Source: a virus
Strand: one strand, 5' to 3'
Length of the DNA: 64,000 bases
IMG/VR virus record: IMGVR_UViG_3300036770_008442
Location: 1 to 64,000 of that record
Numbering within the stretch: position 1 is the stretch's first letter; every line of letters begins with the position of its first letter. Shown here piece by piece: positions 34,479 through 42,729 of the stretch. The notes beneath the pieces were generated by a model that searched no databases, was not told the origin of the DNA, and worked only from the letters and a program-made list of their open reading frames with translations. A program made the position numbers and the translations under genes.

Positions 34479-36689
34479 TTACCCATTATTGGTTAAACTT
34501 TTTCCAACTATATCAACCTGAAAGAGAAGACTATTTTCATCTATACACACTATATCTATGACTGGCAAATACCCATAAGAATTTATGTCAGAATCAACCA
34601 GAGAGATGATGAGAGTTGAATATTCAACACCAGATGGATTATCCACAGGATATCTGCCATTAGCGTTGGTAAGGAAGTTTATATTGTAATCTCCTGGAAT
34701 TATCTCATCGCCAAAACTGAATCTCATAACCTGACCTCTTTTCCACTGAACAGGACCATCATTAATTCTAATAACCAAATCGGAAGATAAAGTTATGGGG
34801 GTTCCATTATTTACGTGTTTAATGTAATTTCCAAAACTCCTGAGAGGCACCTCATTAAAAGTTGAATTTTGGAGGTTGACAATTCCGAAGTTGTTTCCGA
34901 TATTATAGGACTGATTATCATTGTAAATAATAACCTGATTTGGAATTCCTCGATCTACCAAGATTCCAGATCCCTGCTTAATTCCATCTAAATTATATGA
35001 GATCTCGACTGATGTTTCATTATTAATGATCGCTCGAATGAGCTCATAGTTTTGATTAATCAGTCCCATCACAGCCTGTGTGTTATTAAACAGGGCTTGG
35101 TTAGAGGCATATGAATTTTCAAGAGAAGCTATTCTTCGGTCGATGTTTACAGTGGTATCAGTAGAAAGTACTAGATTTTCCAAATTAGAAACTCGTGATT
35201 CCAAAGCACTGTATGTAGAAGCATTGTTATTTAGAGTTGATGAAGCATCCTGAAGCACGTTCATGGCATCCATAAACATAGTTAAGGAAAATGGGGAATA
35301 GTCATTAATAGCTTGTTCTACTCCGGTTTGATCTATATCAACATCAAATTTGATATTCAATTTAAGTCCGTATGAGTTACCATTAAGTTTAGTAACTATA
35401 TTCGGCTTATACTTCTTAAAAGTGGGTATTTGATAAACATCAGTTCCCGCCACTTGAACATCATCTAAAAAGAGAACTCCATATAGGTTAGTGGCAGAAT
35501 CTGTGGGGATAGCTGGATCGTAAACATCATAATACACTAGAACACAGTTGAACTCAAAATCTATAGACAGGGAGGTTGAATTAAATTCCTCGATCGTACT
35601 GATTGAGGAGTCATCAACAATTTGCTTATATGATCCTGGATCAAAATCAATTCCGACTGAATCGAGTTTGGTTCTTACATATTTCTGAAAAGCAACACCC
35701 GAAGTTGCACCTGAAACAGATTTTGATAAGATGAGCGAAGTTGGATCCGTAAATAAAGCATCAGTAAAATATGTGTTAGCCGTATCTCTTGGTGTATACC
35801 AATTTCCAGCTCCTGTTGTTCCATCGGAGGTATCCTCATAAGTAACAGAGGGAGATCCCAAAACATCATCGTCGAAAATAGCCAGATTAGTCAGACCACT
35901 AGGATTTAATTCATCATATGCTCTTCCTGTTAGATATTCTCTGTTTAAAGGATCAGATGGATTATTAGTCCACTGATAATCTGGGTAATAATTGGTATCG
36001 ACTACGTTTTTGAACAAAACAGTAGGGGTGTTACCATCCTTTGTTGGTACATGAACATAAACCTCAGAATACGTATTGTTGTTGTTCTTGACAGAGTTGA
36101 CTATATCCAGATTTCCGATGTACTGAACTACCCGATTATAGATAGATCCTGATAATCCATAAGATCCTGTACCTCCAATAGGGTCGCCCTCAACAAATCT
36201 TTTTTGGGTAACCGGAAGAGAATTGACAATAGTAACAGTGTTTTGATCTAAGGTGGGGACAACCTGAGCAGATGATGCTGGTTGGAATCTAATAGCTCCA
36301 ATTTCCTTTAACCATTTAAAAAATATTCTTTCGGAAATATTCTGCTTCAATGACGAATCATAAACATCAGAACTTAAAATTGTGGTTTCTAAATTCAGAC
36401 AATAGCTTTGAAAACTCTGGGAAAAATCAATGTTAGCATTACCTGTAATAATTTTTCCCGCACTAGATGCTTTATCTAAAAAAGCACTATCGGGAGCATT
36501 CAGTTTAATTGAATTTCCTAAAGGATCTCCTGAATTAATTTCAGGCAAATTCAGCAAAGCAAATTTAGAGAATTTAAATTTATTAACCGAATTATTAAAA
36601 GTAAAAGACAGGTCTTCAGCAGCAGAAGAAAAAGCATAAAAAGTTCCTCCCTGTATTTGAAGCGGTCTTATAAAAGGTGTTTTTGCCAT
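34479..36689 (-). CDS. Virion structural protein (736 aa)
   Basis: A beta-rich N-terminal 480 residues, then a coiled-coil segment (VLQDASSTLNNNASTYSALE and SRVSNLENLVLST) with heptad spacing, then a beta C-terminal domain. The plan suggests a trimeric stalk or connector in the baseplate-fibre region. No family is recognised. Confidence 0.5.
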   Translation of the reverse strand: MAKTPFIRPLQIQGGTFYAFSSAAEDLSFTFNNSVNKFKFSKFALLNLPEINSGDPLGNSIKLNAPDSAFLDKASSAGKIITGNANIDFSQSFQSYCLNLETTILSSDVYDSSLKQNISERIFFKWLKEIGAIRFQPASSAQVVPTLDQNTVTIVNSLPVTQKRFVEGDPIGGTGSYGLSGSIYNRVVQYIGNLDIVNSVKNNNNTYSEVYVHVPTKDGNTPTVLFKNVVDTNYYPDYQWTNNPSDPLNREYLTGRAYDELNPSGLTNLAIFDDDVLGSPSVTYEDTSDGTTGAGNWYTPRDTANTYFTDALFTDPTSLILSKSVSGATSGVAFQKYVRTKLDSVGIDFDPGSYKQIVDDSSISTIEEFNSTSLSIDFEFNCVLVYYDVYDPAIPTDSATNLYGVLFLDDVQVAGTDVYQIPTFKKYKPNIVTKLNGNSYGLKLNIKFDVDIDQTGVEQAINDYSPFSLTMFMDAMNVLQDASSTLNNNASTYSALESRVSNLENLVLSTDTTVNIDRRIASLENSYASNQALFNNTQAVMGLINQNYELIRAIINNETSVEISYNLDGIKQGSGILVDRGIPNQVIIYNDNQSYNIGNNFGIVNLQNSTFNEVPLRSFGNYIKHVNNGTPITLSSDLVIRINDGPVQWKRGQVMRFSFGDEIIPGDYNINFLTNANGRYPVDNPSGVEYSTLIISLVDSDINSYGYLPVIDIVCIDENSLLFQVDIVGKSLTNNG

Positions 36690-36706
36690 CCTCTAAAATT
36701 TATTTG

Positions 36707-37591
36707 TTAAGACCAAGACATATTTGACGATCCCAAAACTACCCACGATCCTTCTTGGTTACCCGTTCCCTTTCCAATTCTAGGTTCCCATTGAAGCTGT
36801 ATTGATGACTGATAAGGTCTATCTGCATCTACTGTAATTCCGGTAGAAGGGAATTTTCCATATGTGGAAATTGTATTAAATCCAGTATAGGATGATCCTT
36901 GAATTCCCGTCTTAATAACACCTCCAGAAGCTCCAGTATTCACAATTGTTATTCTTAATCCGTCGGGAATATTAGAAGCGGTAGCTCCAGTTGTTCCTAC
37001 GCTCATATAAAAACCAGGATTGCACTGAGCATAAATAACATCCTCTAGCCCAGTAATAACATAAGGACTACCTGAGGAAGTGGCTATCCCGCCTCCACCG
37101 GATGTCGAAACGGGGAATGGTGTTCCTGCAGTTGCTCCAGTAACAACAACGGTATTTTTGCTTCTAAAACTTCCAGCCAAATAACCAACGGTTAAAGCTC
37201 CGTTTAGATTAACAGCACCATTTAAATTAGTATTTCCGGTGAAAGTGCTGATTCCACTTTGGGCCAAGGCCCCAGAGAGATTAATAGCTCCGCTTCCGGT
37301 CAGAGTAGTAGTAGATAGACTTTGGAAGCTCGCAGCCCCCGATGAAGTAATCTGAGCAAGAGCAGTTCCTCCGCTAGGAACGATAATTGAATCAAATTTG
37401 CCGGATTTAGCAGAGATTCTTCCGGTTGATGCTAAGGATAGATCTAAAATCCCATTGGTAGAATCAATACCAAAAGTATTATTGTAAGAGTTAATCCAAT
37501 TCTGTAGTAGTAGAAAATTTGAATTAATAGTGGTCCTAGATGATGAGATAGAATCAGAACCTAAAATAGTCGTTGTGCTTACTGTCGCCAT
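36707..37591 (-). CDS. Short tail fibre-like protein (294 aa)
   Basis: ATG 37591 is preferred to the upstream in-frame ATG at 37753: the protein then starts MATVSTTTILGSDS and GATATATA lies 36 nt upstream. The first 35 residues carry the same head motif (INSNFLLLQNWINS) as the two collagen-stalk fibres. A repetitive Ser/Thr/Gly/Ala shaft follows (LSGALAQSGISTFTGNTNLN), then a C-terminal tip. It is probably a fibre sharing an attachment site with the other two. Confidence 0.65.
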   Translation of the reverse strand: MATVSTTTILGSDSISSSRTTINSNFLLLQNWINSYNNTFGIDSTNGILDLSLASTGRISAKSGKFDSIIVPSGGTALAQITSSGAASFQSLSTTTLTGSGAINLSGALAQSGISTFTGNTNLNGAVNLNGALTVGYLAGSFRSKNTVVVTGATAGTPFPVSTSGGGGIATSSGSPYVITGLEDVIYAQCNPGFYMSVGTTGATASNIPDGLRITIVNTGASGGVIKTGIQGSSYTGFNTISTYGKFPSTGITVDADRPYQSSIQLQWEPRIGKGTGNQEGSWVVLGSSNMSWS

Positions 37592-37626
37592 TTGGTAAGA
37601 ATTTTTTAATTTCTGTAATTTTAGAA

Positions 37627-37634
37627 TATATATC
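37627..37634 (-). promoter_or_regulatory. GATATATA promoter-like element
   Basis: GATATATA lies 36 nt before the ATG at 37591 in the intergenic space between the divergent fibre and PhoH genes. Confidence 0.4.
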
Positions 37635-37774
37635 TTATCATTTTTAAACTCCAAAATATGTCCGGACAAAATTTGGTCCGTCTTCATAGACTTCCACTCA
37701 GGATTCCATTGGAAAATTGCCACGGAAAAGGAATAAAGAACCCAAAAAATCAAATTATAGATCTATCTTAAATC

Positions 37775-38434
37775 ATGTCAGAGAACCAATCAAAAAGAGT
37801 TCCCCGCGGGGAGATGAAATTTTCAATAGTTTTATCAGAAGAACAAAAATCAGCTAAATCTCAAATCCGAAACCACCCCTTTAATTTTCTAACTGGAAAA
37901 ACTGGAAGCGGAAAAACATTGTTGGCTGTACAGATAGCACTGGACTCTTTTTTTAAAAGAGAAGTTGATAAAATAGTCATTACCCGACCAACCGTCTCTA
38001 ATGAAGACAACGGGTTTTTGCCCGGATCATTGGAAGAAAAAATGGAGCCTTGGCTAGTCCCCATTCGATCTAATATGAGAAAGGTTTTCGACAATCCGGA
38101 AATTTTGGATCGGATGGAAAAAGAGGAATGTATAGAACTCGTGTCTTTAACTCATTTCAGGGGTCGGACTTTTGATAATTCTGTTGTTATAGTTGACGAA
38201 TTCCAAAATTTAACTAAACAGCAGCTCGGGATGGTGCTTGGAAGACTTGGAAAAAATTCTAGGATGATCCTATGTGGAGACGGACAGCAGATAGATCTTA
38301 AATTTGCAAACGATTCAGCAATTCACGACATCCCCAAGCTCAAAGAATCTAAATATGTCTTTACAATTGGATTAAAAGATAATCACAGACACGAATCTCT
38401 AGATGAGGTGTTGAGGCTGCTATTTTCTTTTTAG
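37775..38434 (+). CDS. PhoH-like ATPase (219 aa)
   Basis: The only plus-strand gene in the window. Walker A GKTGSGKT is at 41-48, a Walker B segment VVIVDEFQNL follows near 138, and CGDGQQIDL is typical of the PhoH family. PhoH proteins are common phage auxiliary genes of uncertain role, linked to phosphate stress or RNA metabolism. Its stop codon overlaps that of the convergent 1328-residue gene (minus TAA and plus TAG share TTAG). No GATATATA element precedes it, so it may be expressed at a different time. Confidence 0.85.
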   Translation: MSENQSKRVPRGEMKFSIVLSEEQKSAKSQIRNHPFNFLTGKTGSGKTLLAVQIALDSFFKREVDKIVITRPTVSNEDNGFLPGSLEEKMEPWLVPIRSNMRKVFDNPEILDRMEKEECIELVSLTHFRGRTFDNSVVIVDEFQNLTKQQLGMVLGRLGKNSRMILCGDGQQIDLKFANDSAIHDIPKLKESKYVFTIGLKDNHRHESLDEVLRLLFSF

Positions 38435-41400
38435 TACTGATTGAAAGTTGCGTCTGGATTATCTGGAATAAATATCCCAGATCCAAATTGAATTCTATTA
38501 TCGAATAAAATCTCTAGGCGTTCTTTAGATAGATCCTCTGCTAGCTGGAAAGATTTTGAATTCCGGTCTACCTTAGTTTCTACATATCCATAATCAGCAG
38601 AATTAACATATTCTGGATTTGGATCGTCCGCAAGAGGAATTGATTGATTGACAACTTTAATCATGGCGGGTTTGGAAATTTCATAAACATTACCCGCCGA
38701 GTCCTCAACTGAATTAACAATGGAATAATATCCAGATCTAGTAAAAGTGTAAATAAAATAGGGAACATTCTTAACATCTAGCAAGATCTCTCCTGTTTTA
38801 GAATTAGAAAGAACCCATCTGTTATTTCTTTTACCAAATATTTTGGAATCGTAGTTGCTCAAAAAAACTGTCGATAGCATGGGAACATAAAGATCCCTTT
38901 CTGAGTTATGAACATCAAACCAAGTCCATGCTCCAGATCCTGCTCTAGAGATGATTTCTCCCATGCTCTTACCAGTTTGAGGTTTATAGCTTTCCAGAAG
39001 ACTAACAAAGGATCCGGTTCCACCCTCATATGGAAGATTTAGTGGTCCATTATTGCCATAATAAGATCCCGCCACGAATAAATCAGAATTGCTGGAAACG
39101 TGATATTTAAGACCAAACTGATCTATAGCCAGTGGGGTTAAACAAATCTGAGCAGCACCCGCCTCCATGTTTGTCGGAAGGGTTCCAGTAACAGATCCAT
39201 TTAAATAATTTATCTGGAAAAAAGAACCAAGATTACTGATAGAGCTAGGCACAAAAGACCCGGTATTTCCAGCTGAATCTGTGATAGAAATAGTAAAACT
39301 AGCAGCAGGAATATTAGAAAGAGTTCCGGAAATATCCAATCCGCTCTGAGATGCATTAATTAAAATAGCTCCACTGACTGGAGAGAAATAATAAGCAATA
39401 GCACCATTTACTGGTGGATTAAAACCAGTTACTTGAAAATCAACAGAATAACAACTAACTGGGAAAGTAGAAAAATCATCGATAAAGGTACCAGTCACGT
39501 TTCTTTTGATTAAAAGATGACCTTTCTCTGTGCTGCCCGGAGTCTTGGGATAATAAAAAGAAGAGTAATAATCATTATCTGTATTAGCATCGCTAGATCC
39601 GGCTTGACTCACATAATAAGTATCCTCATAAGATTCAGGTAAGACCTCATAATTGGAAAGAATCGAATAATAACCACCTGGTTTAACAGAAAGGGTTCCA
39701 AGATTTAGAGATCCAGAAGCTCCCGGTGAAGTAATGATGTTGCCATTGGGTGAATTTGAAAAAATAGCATTCCCCGTGTATAAGAAATCTAAATAATATT
39801 GAGATCCCGACTTAAATGGAGAAATTGTATTTCTCCAGTTTTGAAATCCCACTGCGTTTTTATCCGAATTTTTAATAAAAGACCCGCCAAGAGCAGAATT
39901 AGAAGAACTGTTTAAAATAAAGAAAGGCATTGCATATCCTGGCTTTGGATGGATCAAAGAAATACCGGGAGATGACACATTATATTTTGAAGTTCCAGTT
40001 AGTAAATATGTTAGAGAATCGGGAAGACCTGAAATTTTATCCAGCGAAAGAGACTGAGTGTTAGGACCGGTATCCCCAATCGAAACACCGTTTTTAAGAT
40101 CCAAATAAGAATCTAAATCTATTACCGTCCCGCCGTCCGTATAATTAGGGCCAAAGAAATTTGTAAAAATAAAATCTGGAGATTGTGGCATATCGCCAAA
40201 GTTTCCGTATTGGTTTTTAAGCAAAGAAATTCCCCCGCTATAGTTTACTGTCATGCGGACAGAGTTTTTAGAAACTGCTAAATCAACAGATCCAATTTTA
40301 TTAGGAGAATCTGCAGTAGGAACGCCAGGTCTAGGGTCATAAACAGAACTAGCTCCCGGGAAGTATCTAAAATTCTTTAGACAATAAGAGGACTGAGGGG
40401 TTTCACCCTGGGAAAAATCTATTCCGCCGTAACTAGTTTGGTTTCCAAGATCGAAATCAACCTCAGCTAGAAAAAATCCGTATCTGTCAACAAGAATACT
40501 AGTGTCGGGTAAATAAATTCCACTAGTTGCTCCGGTCGGTCCATTTAATATCCAAGGATAGTCATAACTGCTGGTAATTCCGGGCGTTGCTATATTAGAG
40601 AATCCTATCGGAGAACCGGTTGGACCACTAACTCCAGTTGCCGTCATATCAGGAGCTCCTGGATATTCGGAAGAATAAACGAATTTTCCGGCCTCTATGT
40701 ACTTCTTAAAAGCCCCGGCAACATACAAGGTTGAATCATCCAGTGAAGGAACCGCTTTAAAGACATAGGTAGAACTTCCCCTAAAAGGAATACATCCTAA
40801 AACTTGACCTCCGTCTGTATAGAAAGCTATGAATCCAACTGGATTAGGGGATCCACTAGAATCAGTTGGATTGGGATTAAGTAAAGTGTAACTCTCCTCC
40901 AGATTAGAGGATTGTCCGAGTACAATGGAAGGACTATCGGAATACCCCGTTACTACATTATATCCCCTGAATTTACAGGTGGAGGTCACCGTAAAGGGGG
41001 ATGTATCCTGGAGCCAAGAATTTGACGGAATCTTCTTAGCAAGATCCTGATCTTCAATAGGTATAACTGGTCCGTTGTTCCAGTATGCTTGTTCTCCTGC
41101 CCGATTATTTGCTATATCTTTGAAATCTGTTTCCAAAAAAAGATTTCTTGGGTCCATTCCCGGATGGGCAGTTATTAGATAATTAAGATCCCGATTGGTC
41201 CAGGTTGGAAAGGTCCAGGTGTACTTATCGGCCTTAGGTAGTCTAGCATGATCGGTAGTTGCACCTTCTGAGGTGGGTGTATAATAAACGAAATTCCATC
41301 CGGTCGAGCCAACATATTTAGACGTAGCATAAATATGAGGAATCTGGTAATCGAAAAGAACCAGATTATTCCCAGAGACAATCCAAAGATCCCCTGGATA

Positions 41401-42417
41401 AGCAGAGGATGTTGAGAAATTACTTTTCTCCTGGACGAGCATAAGATCAACTACCCGATCATCAATAAGATCGGAATTGGATTGATTATAATTCGTAAAA
41501 GTATCCCCGTTGAAATGATAGAATCCATCGGTAACACTCGTAGTAACCAGGGTTGGATCTCCTATTTTAAAGAAAACGTGTCCATTTTTTCGGGCAACCA
41601 CTTTAGTTACCCCTAATCCCCCACCAACATCCCATCTATAGTATTTTTGACCATCCCAATAGACTAATCCGTTTTGGGTTCCAAGCCAATAATTGGCGTT
41701 CTCATCAAAAGAAATTGAATAGACAATATTTGACCCGATCCCTGAGTTAGATGTATTTTTTTTAATCAGGTTTGGAATAGAAATCAGGCCATCCAAGAGA
41801 ACAGATGAATCAATTTTTCCATCTGGAATAATTTGTAGTCCGTCAGAGGTACACAGATAATACTCATAGTCACCATTAGAAGTACCCAAAGCAGTGATAT
41901 CATAAATATGTGGCCAAGTGTAGTCTTGAACAACCTCCTCCCAATTTTTTGAAAATTTATCATATCTCCAGAGGTATCCCCCTGTTGTTCCCACATCGCC
42001 AGTTGCTCCGGTTCCTCCACCCCCATTTAAAGGAGAGATAAATGCCAAAACATCGTTCCCGTATGGACATCCATAGATAGTTGGGACCTCCCAATTTGGG
42101 CTAATCGAAGAAAGAGATCCAAAATTAGAAAGATCCCAAGATTCACCCTCTTCTACAGACTCTCCGCTCAGATAGAAAACAAGATCCTGTCCAATTCCGG
42201 ACGTAACCGCACATCCAACCCATTTATTATTTTGAGGATCAATAGAGATTGATCTGGTATCTTTAAAATAAGGTAAACTACTAGGAACTGCAGAATTAGT
42301 AGAATTATAATAAAACCAATTGTCTCCATCAAATTTGTTTACATTTCTACCAACGCACCAGACAGACCCAAAAGAATCTAGAGAAGCCTGATTAATAAAT
42401 AAATTTTGGTTTGCCAT
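38431..42417 (-). CDS. Large baseplate/tail protein with beta-propeller-like N-terminus (1328 aa)
   Basis: The first about 350 residues have repeats like two-component-regulator propeller blades: NKWVGCAV, NYWLGTQNGLVYWDG followed by QKYYRWD, and GDLWIVSGNNLVLFD. The remaining about 950 residues are beta-rich, Ser/Gly/Pro-rich structural sequence. A propeller tip fits sugar or surface binding. GATAAATA lies 12 nt upstream of the ATG. It follows the PKD-domain gene. Confidence 0.55.
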   Translation of the reverse strand: MANQNLFINQASLDSFGSVWCVGRNVNKFDGDNWFYYNSTNSAVPSSLPYFKDTRSISIDPQNNKWVGCAVTSGIGQDLVFYLSGESVEEGESWDLSNFGSLSSISPNWEVPTIYGCPYGNDVLAFISPLNGGGGTGATGDVGTTGGYLWRYDKFSKNWEEVVQDYTWPHIYDITALGTSNGDYEYYLCTSDGLQIIPDGKIDSSVLLDGLISIPNLIKKNTSNSGIGSNIVYSISFDENANYWLGTQNGLVYWDGQKYYRWDVGGGLGVTKVVARKNGHVFFKIGDPTLVTTSVTDGFYHFNGDTFTNYNQSNSDLIDDRVVDLMLVQEKSNFSTSSAYPGDLWIVSGNNLVLFDYQIPHIYATSKYVGSTGWNFVYYTPTSEGATTDHARLPKADKYTWTFPTWTNRDLNYLITAHPGMDPRNLFLETDFKDIANNRAGEQAYWNNGPVIPIEDQDLAKKIPSNSWLQDTSPFTVTSTCKFRGYNVVTGYSDSPSIVLGQSSNLEESYTLLNPNPTDSSGSPNPVGFIAFYTDGGQVLGCIPFRGSSTYVFKAVPSLDDSTLYVAGAFKKYIEAGKFVYSSEYPGAPDMTATGVSGPTGSPIGFSNIATPGITSSYDYPWILNGPTGATSGIYLPDTSILVDRYGFFLAEVDFDLGNQTSYGGIDFSQGETPQSSYCLKNFRYFPGASSVYDPRPGVPTADSPNKIGSVDLAVSKNSVRMTVNYSGGISLLKNQYGNFGDMPQSPDFIFTNFFGPNYTDGGTVIDLDSYLDLKNGVSIGDTGPNTQSLSLDKISGLPDSLTYLLTGTSKYNVSSPGISLIHPKPGYAMPFFILNSSSNSALGGSFIKNSDKNAVGFQNWRNTISPFKSGSQYYLDFLYTGNAIFSNSPNGNIITSPGASGSLNLGTLSVKPGGYYSILSNYEVLPESYEDTYYVSQAGSSDANTDNDYYSSFYYPKTPGSTEKGHLLIKRNVTGTFIDDFSTFPVSCYSVDFQVTGFNPPVNGAIAYYFSPVSGAILINASQSGLDISGTLSNIPAASFTISITDSAGNTGSFVPSSISNLGSFFQINYLNGSVTGTLPTNMEAGAAQICLTPLAIDQFGLKYHVSSNSDLFVAGSYYGNNGPLNLPYEGGTGSFVSLLESYKPQTGKSMGEIISRAGSGAWTWFDVHNSERDLYVPMLSTVFLSNYDSKIFGKRNNRWVLSNSKTGEILLDVKNVPYFIYTFTRSGYYSIVNSVEDSAGNVYEISKPAMIKVVNQSIPLADDPNPEYVNSADYGYVETKVDRNSKSFQLAEDLSKERLEILFDNRIQFGSGIFIPDNPDATFNQY

Positions 42418-42428
42418 TTTTCTTTCTG

Positions 42429-42436
42429 TATTTATC
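42429..42436 (-). promoter_or_regulatory. GATAAATA promoter-like element
   Basis: GATAAATA on the minus strand lies 12 nt upstream of ATG 42417. Confidence 0.45.
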
Positions 42437-42466
42437 TGCTGTTAAACTTCTCTTTATTTTAATTCA

Positions 42467-42715
42467 TCAAACGGGGACAACAGTAACCAAATTGGATAGG
42501 GTCAGAGTATTAGAAACCCTTTCAGAATCTGTTACTTTCAGGGTCACATCAAAACTTCCTAGATAATTATAAAAAACAGAAGCAGTGGGACCGGTAGCAG
42601 AGGTAATAGATCCACCAACGAATGTCCATTCATAACTATAAGGTCCAATACCCCCAGTGGAAGTTTCCTGAAAAATAACAGATTGTCCTTGATTGATTTG
42701 AATATTATTTGGCAT
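42467..42715 (-). CDS. Single PKD/Ig-like domain protein (82 aa)
   Basis: The whole protein is one PKD-like beta-sandwich: NQGQSVIFQETSTGG, then YSYEWTF, then the closing FDVTLKVTDSE. Such domains in phages usually decorate virions or bind carbohydrates. It lies between two giant baseplate genes and could be a stand-alone decoration or a domain that became separate from one of them. Confidence 0.7.
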   Translation of the reverse strand: MPNNIQINQGQSVIFQETSTGGIGPYSYEWTFVGGSITSATGPTASVFYNYLGSFDVTLKVTDSERVSNTLTLSNLVTVVPV

Positions 42716-42729
42716 TTTTCGTTTGTTTA

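Noticed and set aside
37592-37753. N-terminal extension of the short fibre
   Set aside because: The extension lies over the promoter region and has a composition unlike the fibre; ATG 37591 gives the shared head motif at the right place.
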